NCBI GenBank assembly: GCA_964590495.1
Contig: CAZPWQ010000018.1
Location: 1-39,128 of the forward strand
From: CAZPWQ01 sp964590495
Lineage (GTDB): Bacteria; Bacteroidota; Rhodothermia; Balneolales; Balneolaceae
Length of the DNA stretch: 39,128 nucleotides
Direction of reading: 5' to 3'
Both the position numbers and the translations under genes were made by a program. Below are positions 7,583 to 16,411 of this stretch, piece by piece. Under the pieces are notes generated by a model. That model was not told where the DNA came from. It did not search any database and saw only the letters and a list, made by a program, of their open reading frames with translations. Numbering within the stretch: the stretch's first letter is position 1; every line of letters begins with the position of its first letter.

Positions 7583-8988
7583 CTAGGCTATTTCATTAAG
7601 CTGCTTTTCAAACGGTTGTATTACATCTTCAACAGAACGCGTATTGTCAAAGAAAGACAATATCTTCAGGATCACCTCATCAACCAGTACATCCGGACAT
7701 GAGGCGCCTGAAGTTATGGCAATATCGACGGGCATATCATACTTAACCAGCCATTCACTTGTCTTCCTGATTGATTTTTCCCACTGGTTGAAATGTTGTA
7801 TTACCGACGGAGATTTTAATTCTTCGGCATCCCGTACATGGTAAGTTGGAAATGAATGCTCAAGTATTTCAACGAGGTGCATGGTATTGGATGAATTATA
7901 GCCGCCGACGACAATCGCCAGGTCGCAATCGGTTTCAGCAAGAGCAAGGGTCGCCGATTGATTTTCGTTCGTGGCGTAACAGAGCGTATCGGAGGTATCT
8001 GCAAAATGATTTAGCACATCCGAATCTCCGAAACGCTCTTTTGCAGCTTCTTTAAGGATATCCATTACTTCCTGTGTCTCCGTAGCCAACATGGTGGTCT
8101 GGTTGATGACCCCGAAATGTTCGAGATCTTTCAGGGGGTCAAAACCTACCGTGCTTTTATATCCGAAATACTTTCTGAAATCTGATTTCGGTCTGTCTTC
8201 TGTTAAAATCTCAGCCAGTATCTGTGCCTCTTCCGGGTTCAGCAAAACTACGCAGGGCGAATGATCGGAACTGTGCGAGAAAGTGGCACGGGTTTCTTCA
8301 TGTTTGTGCTTTCCATGAATCACCAGTGAATAGCCCTTTTTCCCCAGCTGTTTTCCGCGCTTCCATACTTTTTCGACAAAGGGACACGTGGTATTATACT
8401 GGTACGGATCGATACCCTTTTTTTTCAGTTTCTGCTGGATCTCCAATGTGGTACCGAAAGCGGGGACAATCACAATGTCATCTTCGTCAAGCAAACTTAT
8501 CGGTATGAGCTCCGTTCCATCGGTTTTGAAAAGGAATTTAACACCACGGGCCTGCAAGTCTTCATTCACTGTGGGGTTATGAATCATCTCGCTGAGCAGG
8601 TAGATATTCTTCCCGGGATGTTCTTCTATCGTACGATAAGCTATATCGATAGCATTTTCTACACCATAACAGAATCCAAAATGTCGCGGCACGTAAAAAC
8701 GCAGAGGACCGAAATCGAGCAGGGTGGGATCGAGATCTTTCTTGCGCGGATCCACGATCTTGTTAGCGTCTTTAACCTTGCTTATAACCGGCGACTGNNN
8801 NNNNNNNNNNNNNNNNNNNNNNNNNNNNNNNNNNNNNNNNNNNNNNNNNNNNNNNNNNNNNNNNNNNNNNNNNNNNNNNNNNNNNNNNNNNNNNNNNTGC
8901 GCGGATCCACGATCTTGTTAGCGTCTTTAACCTTGCTTATAACCGGCGACTGGTAAATTTCGGGTATGTCGAACTTCTTGCGGGCCAT
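7583..8988 (-). CDS. ispH: 4-hydroxy-3-methylbut-2-enyl diphosphate reductase IspH (interrupted by a spurious gap)
   Basis: IspH is the [4Fe-4S] enzyme that makes IPP and DMAPP in the last MEP-pathway step; ispD and ispF are also in this window. The three cluster cysteines are present: HFGFCYGVENA, TCPFVEKVW and TSGASCPDVLVDE. Substrate-binding HGKHKHEETRA, NQTTMLATETQEV and GGYNSSNTMHLVE are also present. Deleting the 155-bp artefact at 8743-8952 joins MARKKFDIPEIYQSP...ANKIVDPR to KKDLDPTLLDFG, giving 416 residues. This is the long (about 400-residue) IspH type seen in cyanobacteria, plants and Bacteroidota relatives. As deposited the frame is broken. The start at 8988 is chosen because this N-terminus is continuous after repair. 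Confidence 0.95.
8743..8952. other. Spurious assembly gap inside ispH: 100 N flanked by identical 55-bp words
   Basis: Bases 8743-8797 and 8898-8952 are identical (starting TGCGCGGATC, ending CGGCGACTG) around exactly 100 N, the same pattern and word length as the gap at 4593-4692. The stretch 4693-8797 is therefore one contig joined at both ends by k-mer overlap. Removing 155 bp restores the ispH frame. Confidence 0.92.
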
Positions 8989-9018
8989 CTGAAAAACTGA
9001 TTTTATTAGTCTGTATTT

Positions 9019-9172
9019 CCCCGAATGATTTCGGGGGGTCGCTACTCATCAATAAATCTGGTTGAATATGGCTATTTCACAAAGTTGCACAAAGGACCGC
9101 AAAGAAACCTTTGTGTAACTCTGTGCCTCCTTTGTGTATCTTTGTGTAACAGCTTGAGGCAACCTTTAATAT
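9019..9172. repeat. Intergenic small palindrome and decamer array between smc and ispH
   Basis: The 267-bp gap 8989-9255 has no gene. CCCCGAA (9019-9025) and TTCGGGG (9030-9036) form an 18-bp near-palindrome. From 9073 to 9172 runs a degenerate array; read on the minus strand its units are close to TTACACAAAG every 10 bp (on the plus strand CTTTGTGTAA at 9109, CTCTGTGCCT at 9119, CCTTTGTGTA at 9129, TCTTTGTGTA at 9139). It ends in a block shared with 20776-20832. Confidence 0.75.
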
Positions 9173-9255
9173 ACGGAGCTTAATACGAAACATCATTAAG
9201 GGAATAGTACTCAGTTTTCGATGAAAACAGGATTGCGACAGGGCCAATAAAAGAA

Positions 9256-12200
9256 TTACGCTTCAGCTACTTCATCAAGCTTTACACCGACCAATCTGCT
9301 GATGCCGGTTTCAGGCATGGTAATGCCATACATCATCTCTGCCTTGCCCATCGTTTTCTTATTGTGAGTGATAATAATGAATTGTGTTTCTTCACTGAAC
9401 TGCTTAATCATTGCCGAAAAACGTTCTATATTTGCGTCGTCAAGCGGGGCATCCACCTCGTCAAGCACACAGAAAGGGGAAGGTTTTACCAGGTAAATGG
9501 CGAACAAAAGAGCAATAGCCGTGAGTGTTTTTTCTCCCCCCGAAAGTTGATTGATAGAGGAAGGTCTCTTTCCCTTCGGATTGGCTTTTATTTCAATACT
9601 TGCATCGAGCGGATCTTCGGCATCTTCATCGATCAACAGGTCACAATAGTCATCTTCATTAAAAAGCGTGTGAAAGGCTTTCTGAAAATTGACCCGGATC
9701 TTTTCAAAAGTTTTGTTGAACCGTTCTGTTGCCGTTTTATTGATTTTATTGATGGTTTCGCGCAACTCTTCAGCAGCCTGGTTAAGATCACCAATCTGCT
9801 CTTCATAAAAATCGAGCCGTTCTTTCTCCTCATCGAATTCTTCGATAGCAAGGGGATTGACTTCACCTATGGAATTCAGTTTCTGCCTTAACCATCCTAT
9901 ACGTTCCTTGGCTTTGCCGGCCGGGGTATCTTCCGGAAGTTCGAGTTCAATCTGGTCCATCAGGATACCGTAGGTTTCCCAGATATGATCGGACAGGTTT
10001 TCTGCCTGCATTTCAAACTTCTCTTTGGCCATAGCCAGATGGTGGACCAGTTCCATATTCACCTCTTTGCGGCGGCGGACTTCCTTCAGTTCTTTCTCAA
10101 TTTCATTGATACGTCCGCGTTCTTTACCCGACGTTTCCTCAGCTTCTTCAAGCGACTTGTCAGCTTCACGTTTTTTCTCTTTAAGTTTCTCCACCTGCTC
10201 TTGAAGCTGTCCGATCGACGATTCATATTTCCTGATGCGTTCTTTAGCTTCGCTTGTTTTTACAGAACGGAGCTTCAACCGCTCTTTGAGATTCTGAATT
10301 CCCGATTCTGCACGTTTGATATCGCGCTCATGGTTTTCAACCTTGTTTTTCAGATCCTGATGCTGCAGCTGCGCATCATTGTAGCGGCTCTGTGCAATGG
10401 AACGTTCTTCTTCCAGTTCCCCGAGCGTTTCTTTTTTGTTCTCCTGTTGTTCGTGCAGATCCTTCAATTTCTGCTGCAGTTCTTTTTGTTGCGGCTGCAG
10501 ATGGTCGAGCTCCTGCCGGGACCTATCCTCATTTTCTGTGAGTGATGTTTTCCTGTTTTTCAGCTCACCGATATTTTTCTCATAAATCTGGATCTTTGAA
10601 TCAAAGCTGTTGACCTGGTTTTCAATACCTCTTACCGCCTGTTCTTTTTCCTTGAGCTGATGTTCTATTTTCTGCAGATCGATTTCTTCGTACTGCTTTT
10701 GTGCCTTCTCAAGTTTTTCGCTGAATTTTTTAACCTCTGCGGTAATCTTCCCCGCTTTATCCTCCAGTTTGCTGATCTTGTCTTTTAGCCCGACCCGGAT
10801 CCCGGCATTTTTACTTTTGCTTCCGCTTTGCAGGAACTGATTGCCGGTGATAACCTCTCCATCGAAAGTAACTGCAACCCGGGAGATTCCGTCTATGGAT
10901 TGCCAGGCTTCGTCAACTGAATCGTAAACGAAGACATTCCCGAGAAAAAGCTGTTTAAGCGCTTTAAATTCGGAGTTGCATGAAACCCTCTGATCAAGGG
11001 CGCCGGACTCGGCAGGATAGGAATTTGACAGCTGGTCGAGCGGAATAAACGTGGCACGTCCCTTATCATGTTCTTTTAAAACAGAGCCTGCTCTGCGCGC
11101 ATCTGCAAGAGTCTCCACTACTACAAAATTCAGCGCTTCGCCCAGAACAGCTTCAAGAGCAACAGCATGTTTCTCATCTGTTGACAGAATATTGGATACC
11201 ACATCGAGCTGAGTAAAATCATCCTGGTAATTTTCCAAAAGAAACTGAACGCTGGAAGGAAACGCCTCATTTGAGTCGGCTATTCCCCGAAGCAGGCTTA
11301 TTTCAGACTCAACAGAATCAAGCCTGCTTTGCCGGTTGCGGATTTGATCTTTCAGTTCGTCCTGTTTACTGCTGAGCTCATCACGTTTCTGCCGGGTCTG
11401 CCGGAGCTTTTCATCCGCTTCTTTGCGCTTTTGAACAGCTGTTTCAAGTTTCTCCTGTGCTATTTTTTTCTCGCCATGGAAATTCTGTATCTCTTCCTCA
11501 AGGTCTTCAATCTCTTGCCGTATTCGTACAAGGTCGCCGCCGGTGTTTTCAAGGCGGGATTCGATCTTTATCCGTTTCGTATGCAGATCATTCAACTCCT
11601 TGTTGGTCTGCGAAAACTGTTGCTCAAGCTGTTTCATCTTTTCCCGTTCCGAAGCATACTTTTGCTGGATTTCAGTATACTGTTCCTGTGACTCACCGAG
11701 GTTCTTTTCCGCTTTTGTAAGATCGGCATCAAAAGAATCCAGCTTCTTTTTGCTGCTGTCGAAAAGCTCCCGAAGGTCTTTTAAATCCTGCTCGCTTTGT
11801 TCAATATCCTTGGTGTACTGCTCGATTACCCCTTTTTCGTTACTGATCTTTTCTTTTGTAATGCGGATATTGGTTTCCCCGTCCCGTATTTTTGAATGCA
11901 ACTGACTTACCCGGCGCTGCGCTTCAGCCTGATTGCGTTCTTTTTCAGCCAGTTTAGTGCGGGCAGACTCTTCGGCCTGTTCCAGCTCTTCAGCTTTGGA
12001 AAGTATTTGTTTCTTTTCCCTGTCTGCATTTTTGATGCGTTCCTGCAGTGGCTTCAGTTCTTTCTGGATGTTGTCATACTCTTGCTTGTTCAGTGCTTTA
12101 TCCAGGTGCTCCAGCTCTTTCCGGTATTTTTTCGCCTTCTGTGCCTTTTCAGCCTGTATTTCAAGCGAGCGTGTCTTCTTTTTAACTTCGGACAAAATAT

Positions 12201-12777
12201 CTTCGACACGCTGAAGATCTTTTTGGGTCTCATCCAGTTTTCGAAATGTTTTCTTTCGTTTGTCCTTATACCGTGTGATGCCGGCGGCTTCTTCAAACAG
12301 GCGGCGACGATCGTTGTTTTTATCGTTGAGAATTTCCTCAACCATCCTGAGCTCAATAACTGAATAAGCATCTGAACTCATACCTGTATCCATGAACAGT
12401 TCCATGATATCCTTCAGCCTGCAGGTGGTGCCGTTGATAAGGTATTCACTTTCTCCGGAACGGTATAACCTCCGGGCGATGGAAACTTCATTGTACTCCG
12501 TCGGCAGTAGCCCTTTGTTATTAACGAAAGTAAGAGAGACTTCAGCCATGCCCAGTGCATTTTTCTTGGCTGTTCCGTTAAAAATCACATTGGTCATGTT
12601 GGAGGAGCGCAAAAGAGTGGGGCGTTGTTCGCCGAGTACCCAGCGCATAGCATCTACGATATTGGATTTTCCGCAGCCGTTCGGACCAACAATAGCCGTA
12701 ATACCCTTATCGAATTTTACGCTGGTCTTATAGGCAAAACTTTTAAAACCCTGAAGGTCAAGTTCGGAAATATACAT
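9256..12777 (-). CDS. smc: Chromosome segregation ATPase SMC
   Basis: SMC, with ScpA and ScpB, forms the bacterial condensin that compacts and segregates the chromosome. The product is 1173 residues, the normal length. The N-terminal ATPase head has Walker A GPNGCGKS at residues 31-38. Two long coiled coils (about 170-500 and 670-1000, rich in K/E/Q heptads) flank a globular hinge around residues 510-660 (QLDVVSNILSTDEKHAVALE, FDGEVITGNQFLQSG). The C-terminal head carries the signature NQLSGGEKTLTAIALLFA and Walker B PFCVLDEVDAPLDDANIERF. No scp gene is nearby. The gene is intact. Confidence 0.97.
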   Translation of the reverse strand: MYISELDLQGFKSFAYKTSVKFDKGITAIVGPNGCGKSNIVDAMRWVLGEQRPTLLRSSNMTNVIFNGTAKKNALGMAEVSLTFVNNKGLLPTEYNEVSIARRLYRSGESEYLINGTTCRLKDIMELFMDTGMSSDAYSVIELRMVEEILNDKNNDRRRLFEEAAGITRYKDKRKKTFRKLDETQKDLQRVEDILSEVKKKTRSLEIQAEKAQKAKKYRKELEHLDKALNKQEYDNIQKELKPLQERIKNADREKKQILSKAEELEQAEESARTKLAEKERNQAEAQRRVSQLHSKIRDGETNIRITKEKISNEKGVIEQYTKDIEQSEQDLKDLRELFDSSKKKLDSFDADLTKAEKNLGESQEQYTEIQQKYASEREKMKQLEQQFSQTNKELNDLHTKRIKIESRLENTGGDLVRIRQEIEDLEEEIQNFHGEKKIAQEKLETAVQKRKEADEKLRQTRQKRDELSSKQDELKDQIRNRQSRLDSVESEISLLRGIADSNEAFPSSVQFLLENYQDDFTQLDVVSNILSTDEKHAVALEAVLGEALNFVVVETLADARRAGSVLKEHDKGRATFIPLDQLSNSYPAESGALDQRVSCNSEFKALKQLFLGNVFVYDSVDEAWQSIDGISRVAVTFDGEVITGNQFLQSGSKSKNAGIRVGLKDKISKLEDKAGKITAEVKKFSEKLEKAQKQYEEIDLQKIEHQLKEKEQAVRGIENQVNSFDSKIQIYEKNIGELKNRKTSLTENEDRSRQELDHLQPQQKELQQKLKDLHEQQENKKETLGELEEERSIAQSRYNDAQLQHQDLKNKVENHERDIKRAESGIQNLKERLKLRSVKTSEAKERIRKYESSIGQLQEQVEKLKEKKREADKSLEEAEETSGKERGRINEIEKELKEVRRRKEVNMELVHHLAMAKEKFEMQAENLSDHIWETYGILMDQIELELPEDTPAGKAKERIGWLRQKLNSIGEVNPLAIEEFDEEKERLDFYEEQIGDLNQAAEELRETINKINKTATERFNKTFEKIRVNFQKAFHTLFNEDDYCDLLIDEDAEDPLDASIEIKANPKGKRPSSINQLSGGEKTLTAIALLFAIYLVKPSPFCVLDEVDAPLDDANIERFSAMIKQFSEETQFIIITHNKKTMGKAEMMYGITMPETGISRLVGVKLDEVAEA

Positions 12778-12879
12778 TAGCTGGGATCAAAAATTCGAAA
12801 TTAACCTGTATTTCCGATAAGAAAATTATAGAAATACTAATTGCCGGTGTCTTAATATGTTGCATTTTTTTAGAACAGA

Positions 12880-12995
12880 GGCGCAAAGTGCAAAGCGCAT
12901 GGTTCCGACAGCTGTCGGGGTATAGCAGGCGTTGTTCTTGCGCTATGCGCTCGGCTCCATGCACTATGCCTTTTCGCTTTGCCCCCGAACAAATT
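12880..12995. repeat. Heptamer-period intergenic array interrupted by a small palindrome
   Basis: The 309-bp gap 12778-13086 between smc and frr has no gene. A 7-bp-period array runs GCGCAAA, GTGCAAA, GCGCATG, and resumes GCGCTAT, GCGCTCG, GCTCCAT, GCACTAT, GCCTTTT, CGCTTTG. Between the halves sits the perfect 14-bp palindrome CCGACAGCTGTCGG at 12905-12918. Confidence 0.7.
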
Positions 12996-13086
12996 TCTTG
13001 GTGAAAATGCAGGTTAGTAATACCCATATGATGGAACCAACCAAAAATCAACTTCGAATTTGTTAGAAAATCATACATTGAACGTA

Positions 13087-13656
13087 CTAAACTGTCATTA
13101 TCTCTTCCTCTTTCTGTTCGAGCAGTTTGTCGACGTTCTCCGTATGCTTGTCAGTTATTCTTTGAACCTCTTCTTCGGCCTCATACAGAGAATCTTCCGG
13201 AAGCGATTCATTTTTTACCTTTTTCTTAATTTCATCATTGGCATCCCGTCGCTTATTCCGGATTGAGATGCGTGTATTTTCAGCAATTTCCTTAACGTGC
13301 TTTACCAACTCCTGGCGCCGCTCTTCCGAAAGGATAGGAAGCGGTATACGGATGATATTGCCGTCGTTATTTGGATTTAATCCAAGACCCGACGACATAA
13401 TAGCTTTTTCTATATTCTCCAGGGCAGATTTATCATAAGGCTGAACCGTCAGCATTCGCGCTTCCGGCGCACTGACATTGGCGAGCTGGTTGAGTGGCGT
13501 TTTCGAGCCGTAATAGTCAACTTTTACTCCTTCCAGCAGCGAAGGCTTTGCATTGCCGGCCCGGACATGAGACAGTTCTTTTTTATAAAAGCCGACGGCT
13601 TCATCCATCTGTTTGTTGGTTTCGTCAATAATAGATTGCAGCTCCCGAGGTATCAT
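13087..13656 (-). CDS. frr: Ribosome recycling factor
   Basis: RRF, with EF-G, splits the post-termination ribosome. The 189-residue product has the usual size and the expected segments: VRAGNAKPSLLEGVKVDYYG, PLNQLANVSAPEARMLTVQP, a LGLNPNNDGNIIRIPLP block, and the EERRQELVKHVKEIAE coiled-coil helix with NKRRDANDEIKK. It is 58 bp downstream of pyrH on the same strand, the widespread pyrH-frr pair. Its stop is followed by a repeat-filled gap before smc. Confidence 0.97.
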   Translation of the reverse strand: MIPRELQSIIDETNKQMDEAVGFYKKELSHVRAGNAKPSLLEGVKVDYYGSKTPLNQLANVSAPEARMLTVQPYDKSALENIEKAIMSSGLGLNPNNDGNIIRIPLPILSEERRQELVKHVKEIAENTRISIRNKRRDANDEIKKKVKNESLPEDSLYEAEEEVQRITDKHTENVDKLLEQKEEEIMTV

Positions 13657-13714
13657 AATAGTTTTATTCTAAATTAACATCCAAGTTAGGTAAAGAGATC
13701 TGATAAAACTGAAT

Positions 13715-14449
13715 TTAAGAAATCTCGGATTCTTCCCAAACTACCTTTGATCCAACGGCGGTGTCATCAGCCAATACGCGTTTCAGATTTCCCGGTATAT
13801 TCATATTGAAGACAATAATCGGAGTTTTATTATCACGGCAAAGCGTAAAAGCGGTTAAATCCATGATATTAAGTCTGCGATCGAGTACTTCATCACCCGT
13901 AATCGTGGAAAACTTCTTTGCGTCCGGATTTTTTTCCGGGTCGGAATCGAAAATGCCGTCAACCCGGGTTCCTTTAAGTATAACTTCCGCCTCTACTTCA
14001 ATTGCGCGAAGTGATGCAGCCGTATCGGTCGTGAAATAGGGGTTGCCGGTTCCGGCCCCGAAAATTACCACCCGGCCCTTTTCAAGGTGACGAATGGCAC
14101 GCCGGCGTATATAGGGTTCTGCAACTTCTTCCATTCGTATGGCAGACATTAGTCGCGTGTGTACTCCTTTACGTTCCAGCGCATCCTGCAGGGCCATACT
14201 GTTGATCATGGTTGCCAGCATACCCATATAATCACCCTGTACCCGGTCCATACCTTCAGTGGCACCTTTAACACCCCTGAAAATATTTCCGCCGCCGATT
14301 ACAATGCATATTTCGTAATCTTCTTCATGAATTGCTTTGATTTCTTCGGCATACTGCGTAAGAATGTCGCCGTCAATACCATGTCCCTGTTCACCAAGAA
14401 GTGCTTCGCCGCTTACTTTTAGTAGTATCCGTTTATATTGAGTTGCCAC
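13715..14449 (-). CDS. pyrH: UMP kinase
   Basis: PyrH phosphorylates UMP to UDP in pyrimidine nucleotide synthesis and belongs to the amino-acid-kinase fold. The 244-residue length is typical. Motifs seen are ILLKVSGEALLGEQGHGID at the N-terminus, CIVIGGGNIFRG, the GDYMGMLATMINSMALQDAL block, GAGTGNPYFTTDTAASLRA and KGTRVDGIFDSDPEKNPDA. It begins after the tsf terminator and precedes frr by 58 bp, so it probably has its own promoter in the 80 bp between tsf and pyrH. Confidence 0.97.
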   Translation of the reverse strand: MATQYKRILLKVSGEALLGEQGHGIDGDILTQYAEEIKAIHEEDYEICIVIGGGNIFRGVKGATEGMDRVQGDYMGMLATMINSMALQDALERKGVHTRLMSAIRMEEVAEPYIRRRAIRHLEKGRVVIFGAGTGNPYFTTDTAASLRAIEVEAEVILKGTRVDGIFDSDPEKNPDAKKFSTITGDEVLDRRLNIMDLTAFTLCRDNKTPIIVFNMNIPGNLKRVLADDTAVGSKVVWEESEIS

Positions 14450-14486
14450 TATATTTTTTTACTCTTTAAGGATCGTTTATATATAA

Positions 14487-14516
14487 AAAAAAGGCTACCG
14501 AATTGGTAGCCTTTTT
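14487..14516 (-). terminator. Rho-independent terminator after tsf
   Basis: A 9-bp stem AAGGCTACC (14491-14499) pairs with GGTAGCCTT (14505-14513) around a 5-nt loop, with A8 on one side and T-runs on the other. Read on the minus strand it follows tsf by about 14 bp and has a long U tract. It separates rpsB-tsf from pyrH-frr. Confidence 0.92.
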
Positions 14517-14529
14517 TGCGAAAAATTAT

Positions 14530-15363
14530 TTAGGAATCTTCGCCGAGCTGCAGCCGGTGAAATGATTTTACCAGCGGCGTATCATTTTTCTTGAGATACT
14601 CCTGAACAGAAAGGCTGTTATCTTTTACAAATTTCTGTTCAAGCAGCACCCGTTCTTCATAAAAACGTCTCAGCTTTCCTTTAGCAGCTTTTTCAGCAAT
14701 TTCTTCAGATTTGCCTTCATTAATCAGCTGATCTTTTGCAATATCCAGCTCCTGCTGTACTGTTTTACTGTCAACTTCTTCGCGGCTTACGGCAAGAGGA
14801 TTCATCGCTGCAATTTGCATGGCAACGTCTTTGCCGATGTCTTCATCTTCTACATCTTCTTCAAATTCAACCAATACACCGAGCTGGTTGCCGGGATGTA
14901 TATAAGAGACAAGATGGCCGCCGGATTTAAGAAGGACGACCCGGTTGATCTTTATTTTTTCACCAATTTTGCCCACCATGTCTTTTACATGGTCAGCGAT
15001 CGTTAACCCGTTGACTTTCGTTTTAAGCAGCTCATCGACGCTTTCTATTTCTTCATCATATACAAGGTCCAGAAACTGACGGGTACGCTGCTGGAAATCA
15101 TCATTACGGGCCACAAAGTCTGTTTCGCAATTTATTTCCAGTGCTGCGGCTTTGGACCCGTCGTCGCTGACACGTGCAACAATTAATCCCTGGTTTGCTT
15201 CACGGCCTGCTCGTTTTTCAGAAAGTTTTTGTCCTTTTTTGCGCAGAATTTCAATAGCCTTGCCGAAATCTCCATCGGCTTCCTGAAGGGCCTTTTTGCA
15301 ATCCATCATTCCGGCCCCGGTCTGTTCGCGCAGTTCTTTTACGTCTTTTGCAGAAATACTCAT
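14530..15363 (-). CDS. tsf: Elongation factor Ts
   Basis: EF-Ts exchanges GDP for GTP on EF-Tu. The 277-residue product has the conserved N-terminal UBA-like domain with ELREQTGAGMMDCKKALQE and AIEILRKKGQKLSEKRAGR. The core contains EINCETDFVARNDDF and VALQ-type blocks (DVAMQIAAMNPLAVSREEV), and there is a C-terminal region with FYEERVLLEQKFVKD. It is 57 bp downstream of rpsB on the same strand and is followed by a strong terminator, giving the classic rpsB-tsf operon. Confidence 0.97.
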   Translation of the reverse strand: MSISAKDVKELREQTGAGMMDCKKALQEADGDFGKAIEILRKKGQKLSEKRAGREANQGLIVARVSDDGSKAAALEINCETDFVARNDDFQQRTRQFLDLVYDEEIESVDELLKTKVNGLTIADHVKDMVGKIGEKIKINRVVLLKSGGHLVSYIHPGNQLGVLVEFEEDVEDEDIGKDVAMQIAAMNPLAVSREEVDSKTVQQELDIAKDQLINEGKSEEIAEKAAKGKLRRFYEERVLLEQKFVKDNSLSVQEYLKKNDTPLVKSFHRLQLGEDS

Positions 15364-15420
15364 ATTGTGAGTTACGCTGTTTAATTTCTTGTTTTGTTTT
15401 GAATATGAAAGAGCCGCCGG

Positions 15421-16254
15421 TTATTCTTCTTCGTCGGAAGAATCATCATCTTTTTTACGACGCGAGCGGCGTTTCCCGGTGGCTTTTGTCTCCGTTTGCA
15501 CTTTCTCTTCGGCCTTTTTAGCCTCGTCAGCCGCCTGCTCCATCAACTCATCTTCTTTTTGTGCTTCCCGTTCAGCATTGCCTTCAATAATGGCATCAGC
15601 TATTTTGGAAGATATCAGCTGAATTGTCCGGGCCGAATCATCATTGCACGGAACAATATAATCCGGAATATCAGGATCACTATTGGTATCGACCATTGCA
15701 ATGATGGGGATATGAAGTTTGACCGCTTCATTAACGGCAATGTCTTCTTTAATAGTATCCACAACAAAAACAGCACCGGGCAGATGTCCCATATTGGCGA
15801 TTCCACCGAGGGTCTGTTCCAGTTTTTCACGTTCCCGGTCGAGCATCAGTGCCTCTTTCTTTGTAAGCTCATCAAATGTACCGTCTTTACTCATGCGGTC
15901 GATCTCTTCCATGCGGGAAATACTTTTCTTTACCGTGGAGAAGTTCGTAAGCATTCCGCCAAGCCAGCGGTGGGTGATAAAAGGCATGCCGCAACGAATG
16001 GCTTCTGTTTTTACAATGTCCTGCGATTGCTTCTTGGTACCGACAAACAGAATGGTTTTACCGGCCCGGGCGAGTTTGGTTACTTCATCAAGAGCCTCCT
16101 GAAAAAACTTTTGGGTTTTCTTGAGGTCGATGATGTGAATCCCGTTTCGTTCCATAAAGATGAATTCTTTCATCTTGGGATTCCAGCGGCGGGTAAGGTG
16201 ACCGAAATGGGCACCGGATTTTAATAATTCTTCCAGATCAGGTGTAGTAGGCAT
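15421..16254 (-). CDS. rpsB: 30S ribosomal protein S2
   Basis: S2 binds the 30S head-body junction. The product has 277 residues: a standard S2 core (LLKSGAHFGHLTRRWNPKM, FIFMERNGIHIIDLKKTQ, TILFVGTKKQSQDIVK, HRWLGGMLTNFSTVKKSI, VDTNSDPDIPDYIVPCNDD) plus a C-terminal tail of about 45 residues rich in E, K and D that ends KRRSRRKKDDDSSDEEE. The tail is probably disordered; such extensions are common in this group. It is first in rpsB-tsf. The leader contains a repeat with a perfect 22-bp palindrome (16311-16332). Confidence 0.97.
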   Translation of the reverse strand: MPTTPDLEELLKSGAHFGHLTRRWNPKMKEFIFMERNGIHIIDLKKTQKFFQEALDEVTKLARAGKTILFVGTKKQSQDIVKTEAIRCGMPFITHRWLGGMLTNFSTVKKSISRMEEIDRMSKDGTFDELTKKEALMLDREREKLEQTLGGIANMGHLPGAVFVVDTIKEDIAVNEAVKLHIPIIAMVDTNSDPDIPDYIVPCNDDSARTIQLISSKIADAIIEGNAEREAQKEDELMEQAADEAKKAEEKVQTETKATGKRRSRRKKDDDSSDEEE

Positions 16255-16277
16255 AGTATAGATTTAGTTTTGAGTTA

Positions 16278-16362
16278 GTCCGCTACGCAGGTCGTTCCCG
16301 GCGCTAATCCCGTCCCGAAAGCTTTCGGGACGAAACACTCGGCGCACTCGGTCGCTGCGTAT
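16278..16362. repeat. Imperfect inverted repeat with central perfect palindrome upstream of rpsB
   Basis: Arms CCGCTACGCAGGTCGTTCCC and CACTCGGCGCACTCGGTCGC, an imperfect inverted pair, flank a perfect 22-bp palindrome at 16311-16332 whose core is GTCCCGAAAGCTTTCGGGAC. The palindrome looks like a later insertion into the repeat. The whole unit sits in the 157-bp space between rpsI and rpsB, so it lies in the rpsB leader or the rpsI 3' region and could fold in the transcript. Confidence 0.7.
16311..16332. repeat. Perfect 22-bp palindrome, small insertion type
   Basis: Symmetric about 16321/16322 with core GTCCCGAAAGCTTTCGGGAC. It shares the CCCGA...TCGGG ends with the elements at 9019-9036, 17589-17604 and 38798-38813. 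Confidence 0.75.
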
Positions 16363-16411
16363 GTGTGATTAATTATTAGGAAAAAAGAAAGTCGAACTGT
16401 AGCTCTGCAGA

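Noticed and set aside
8579..8988. Short frames containing the second N run, and a separate ispH start at 8755
   Set aside because: The 8755 'start' is a GTG internal to ispH; removing the 155-bp artefact gives one continuous protein.
9364..12733. Several long plus-strand frames opposite smc
   Set aside because: Antisense shadows of coiled-coil coding sequence (Phe/Leu-rich products), with no start signals of their own.
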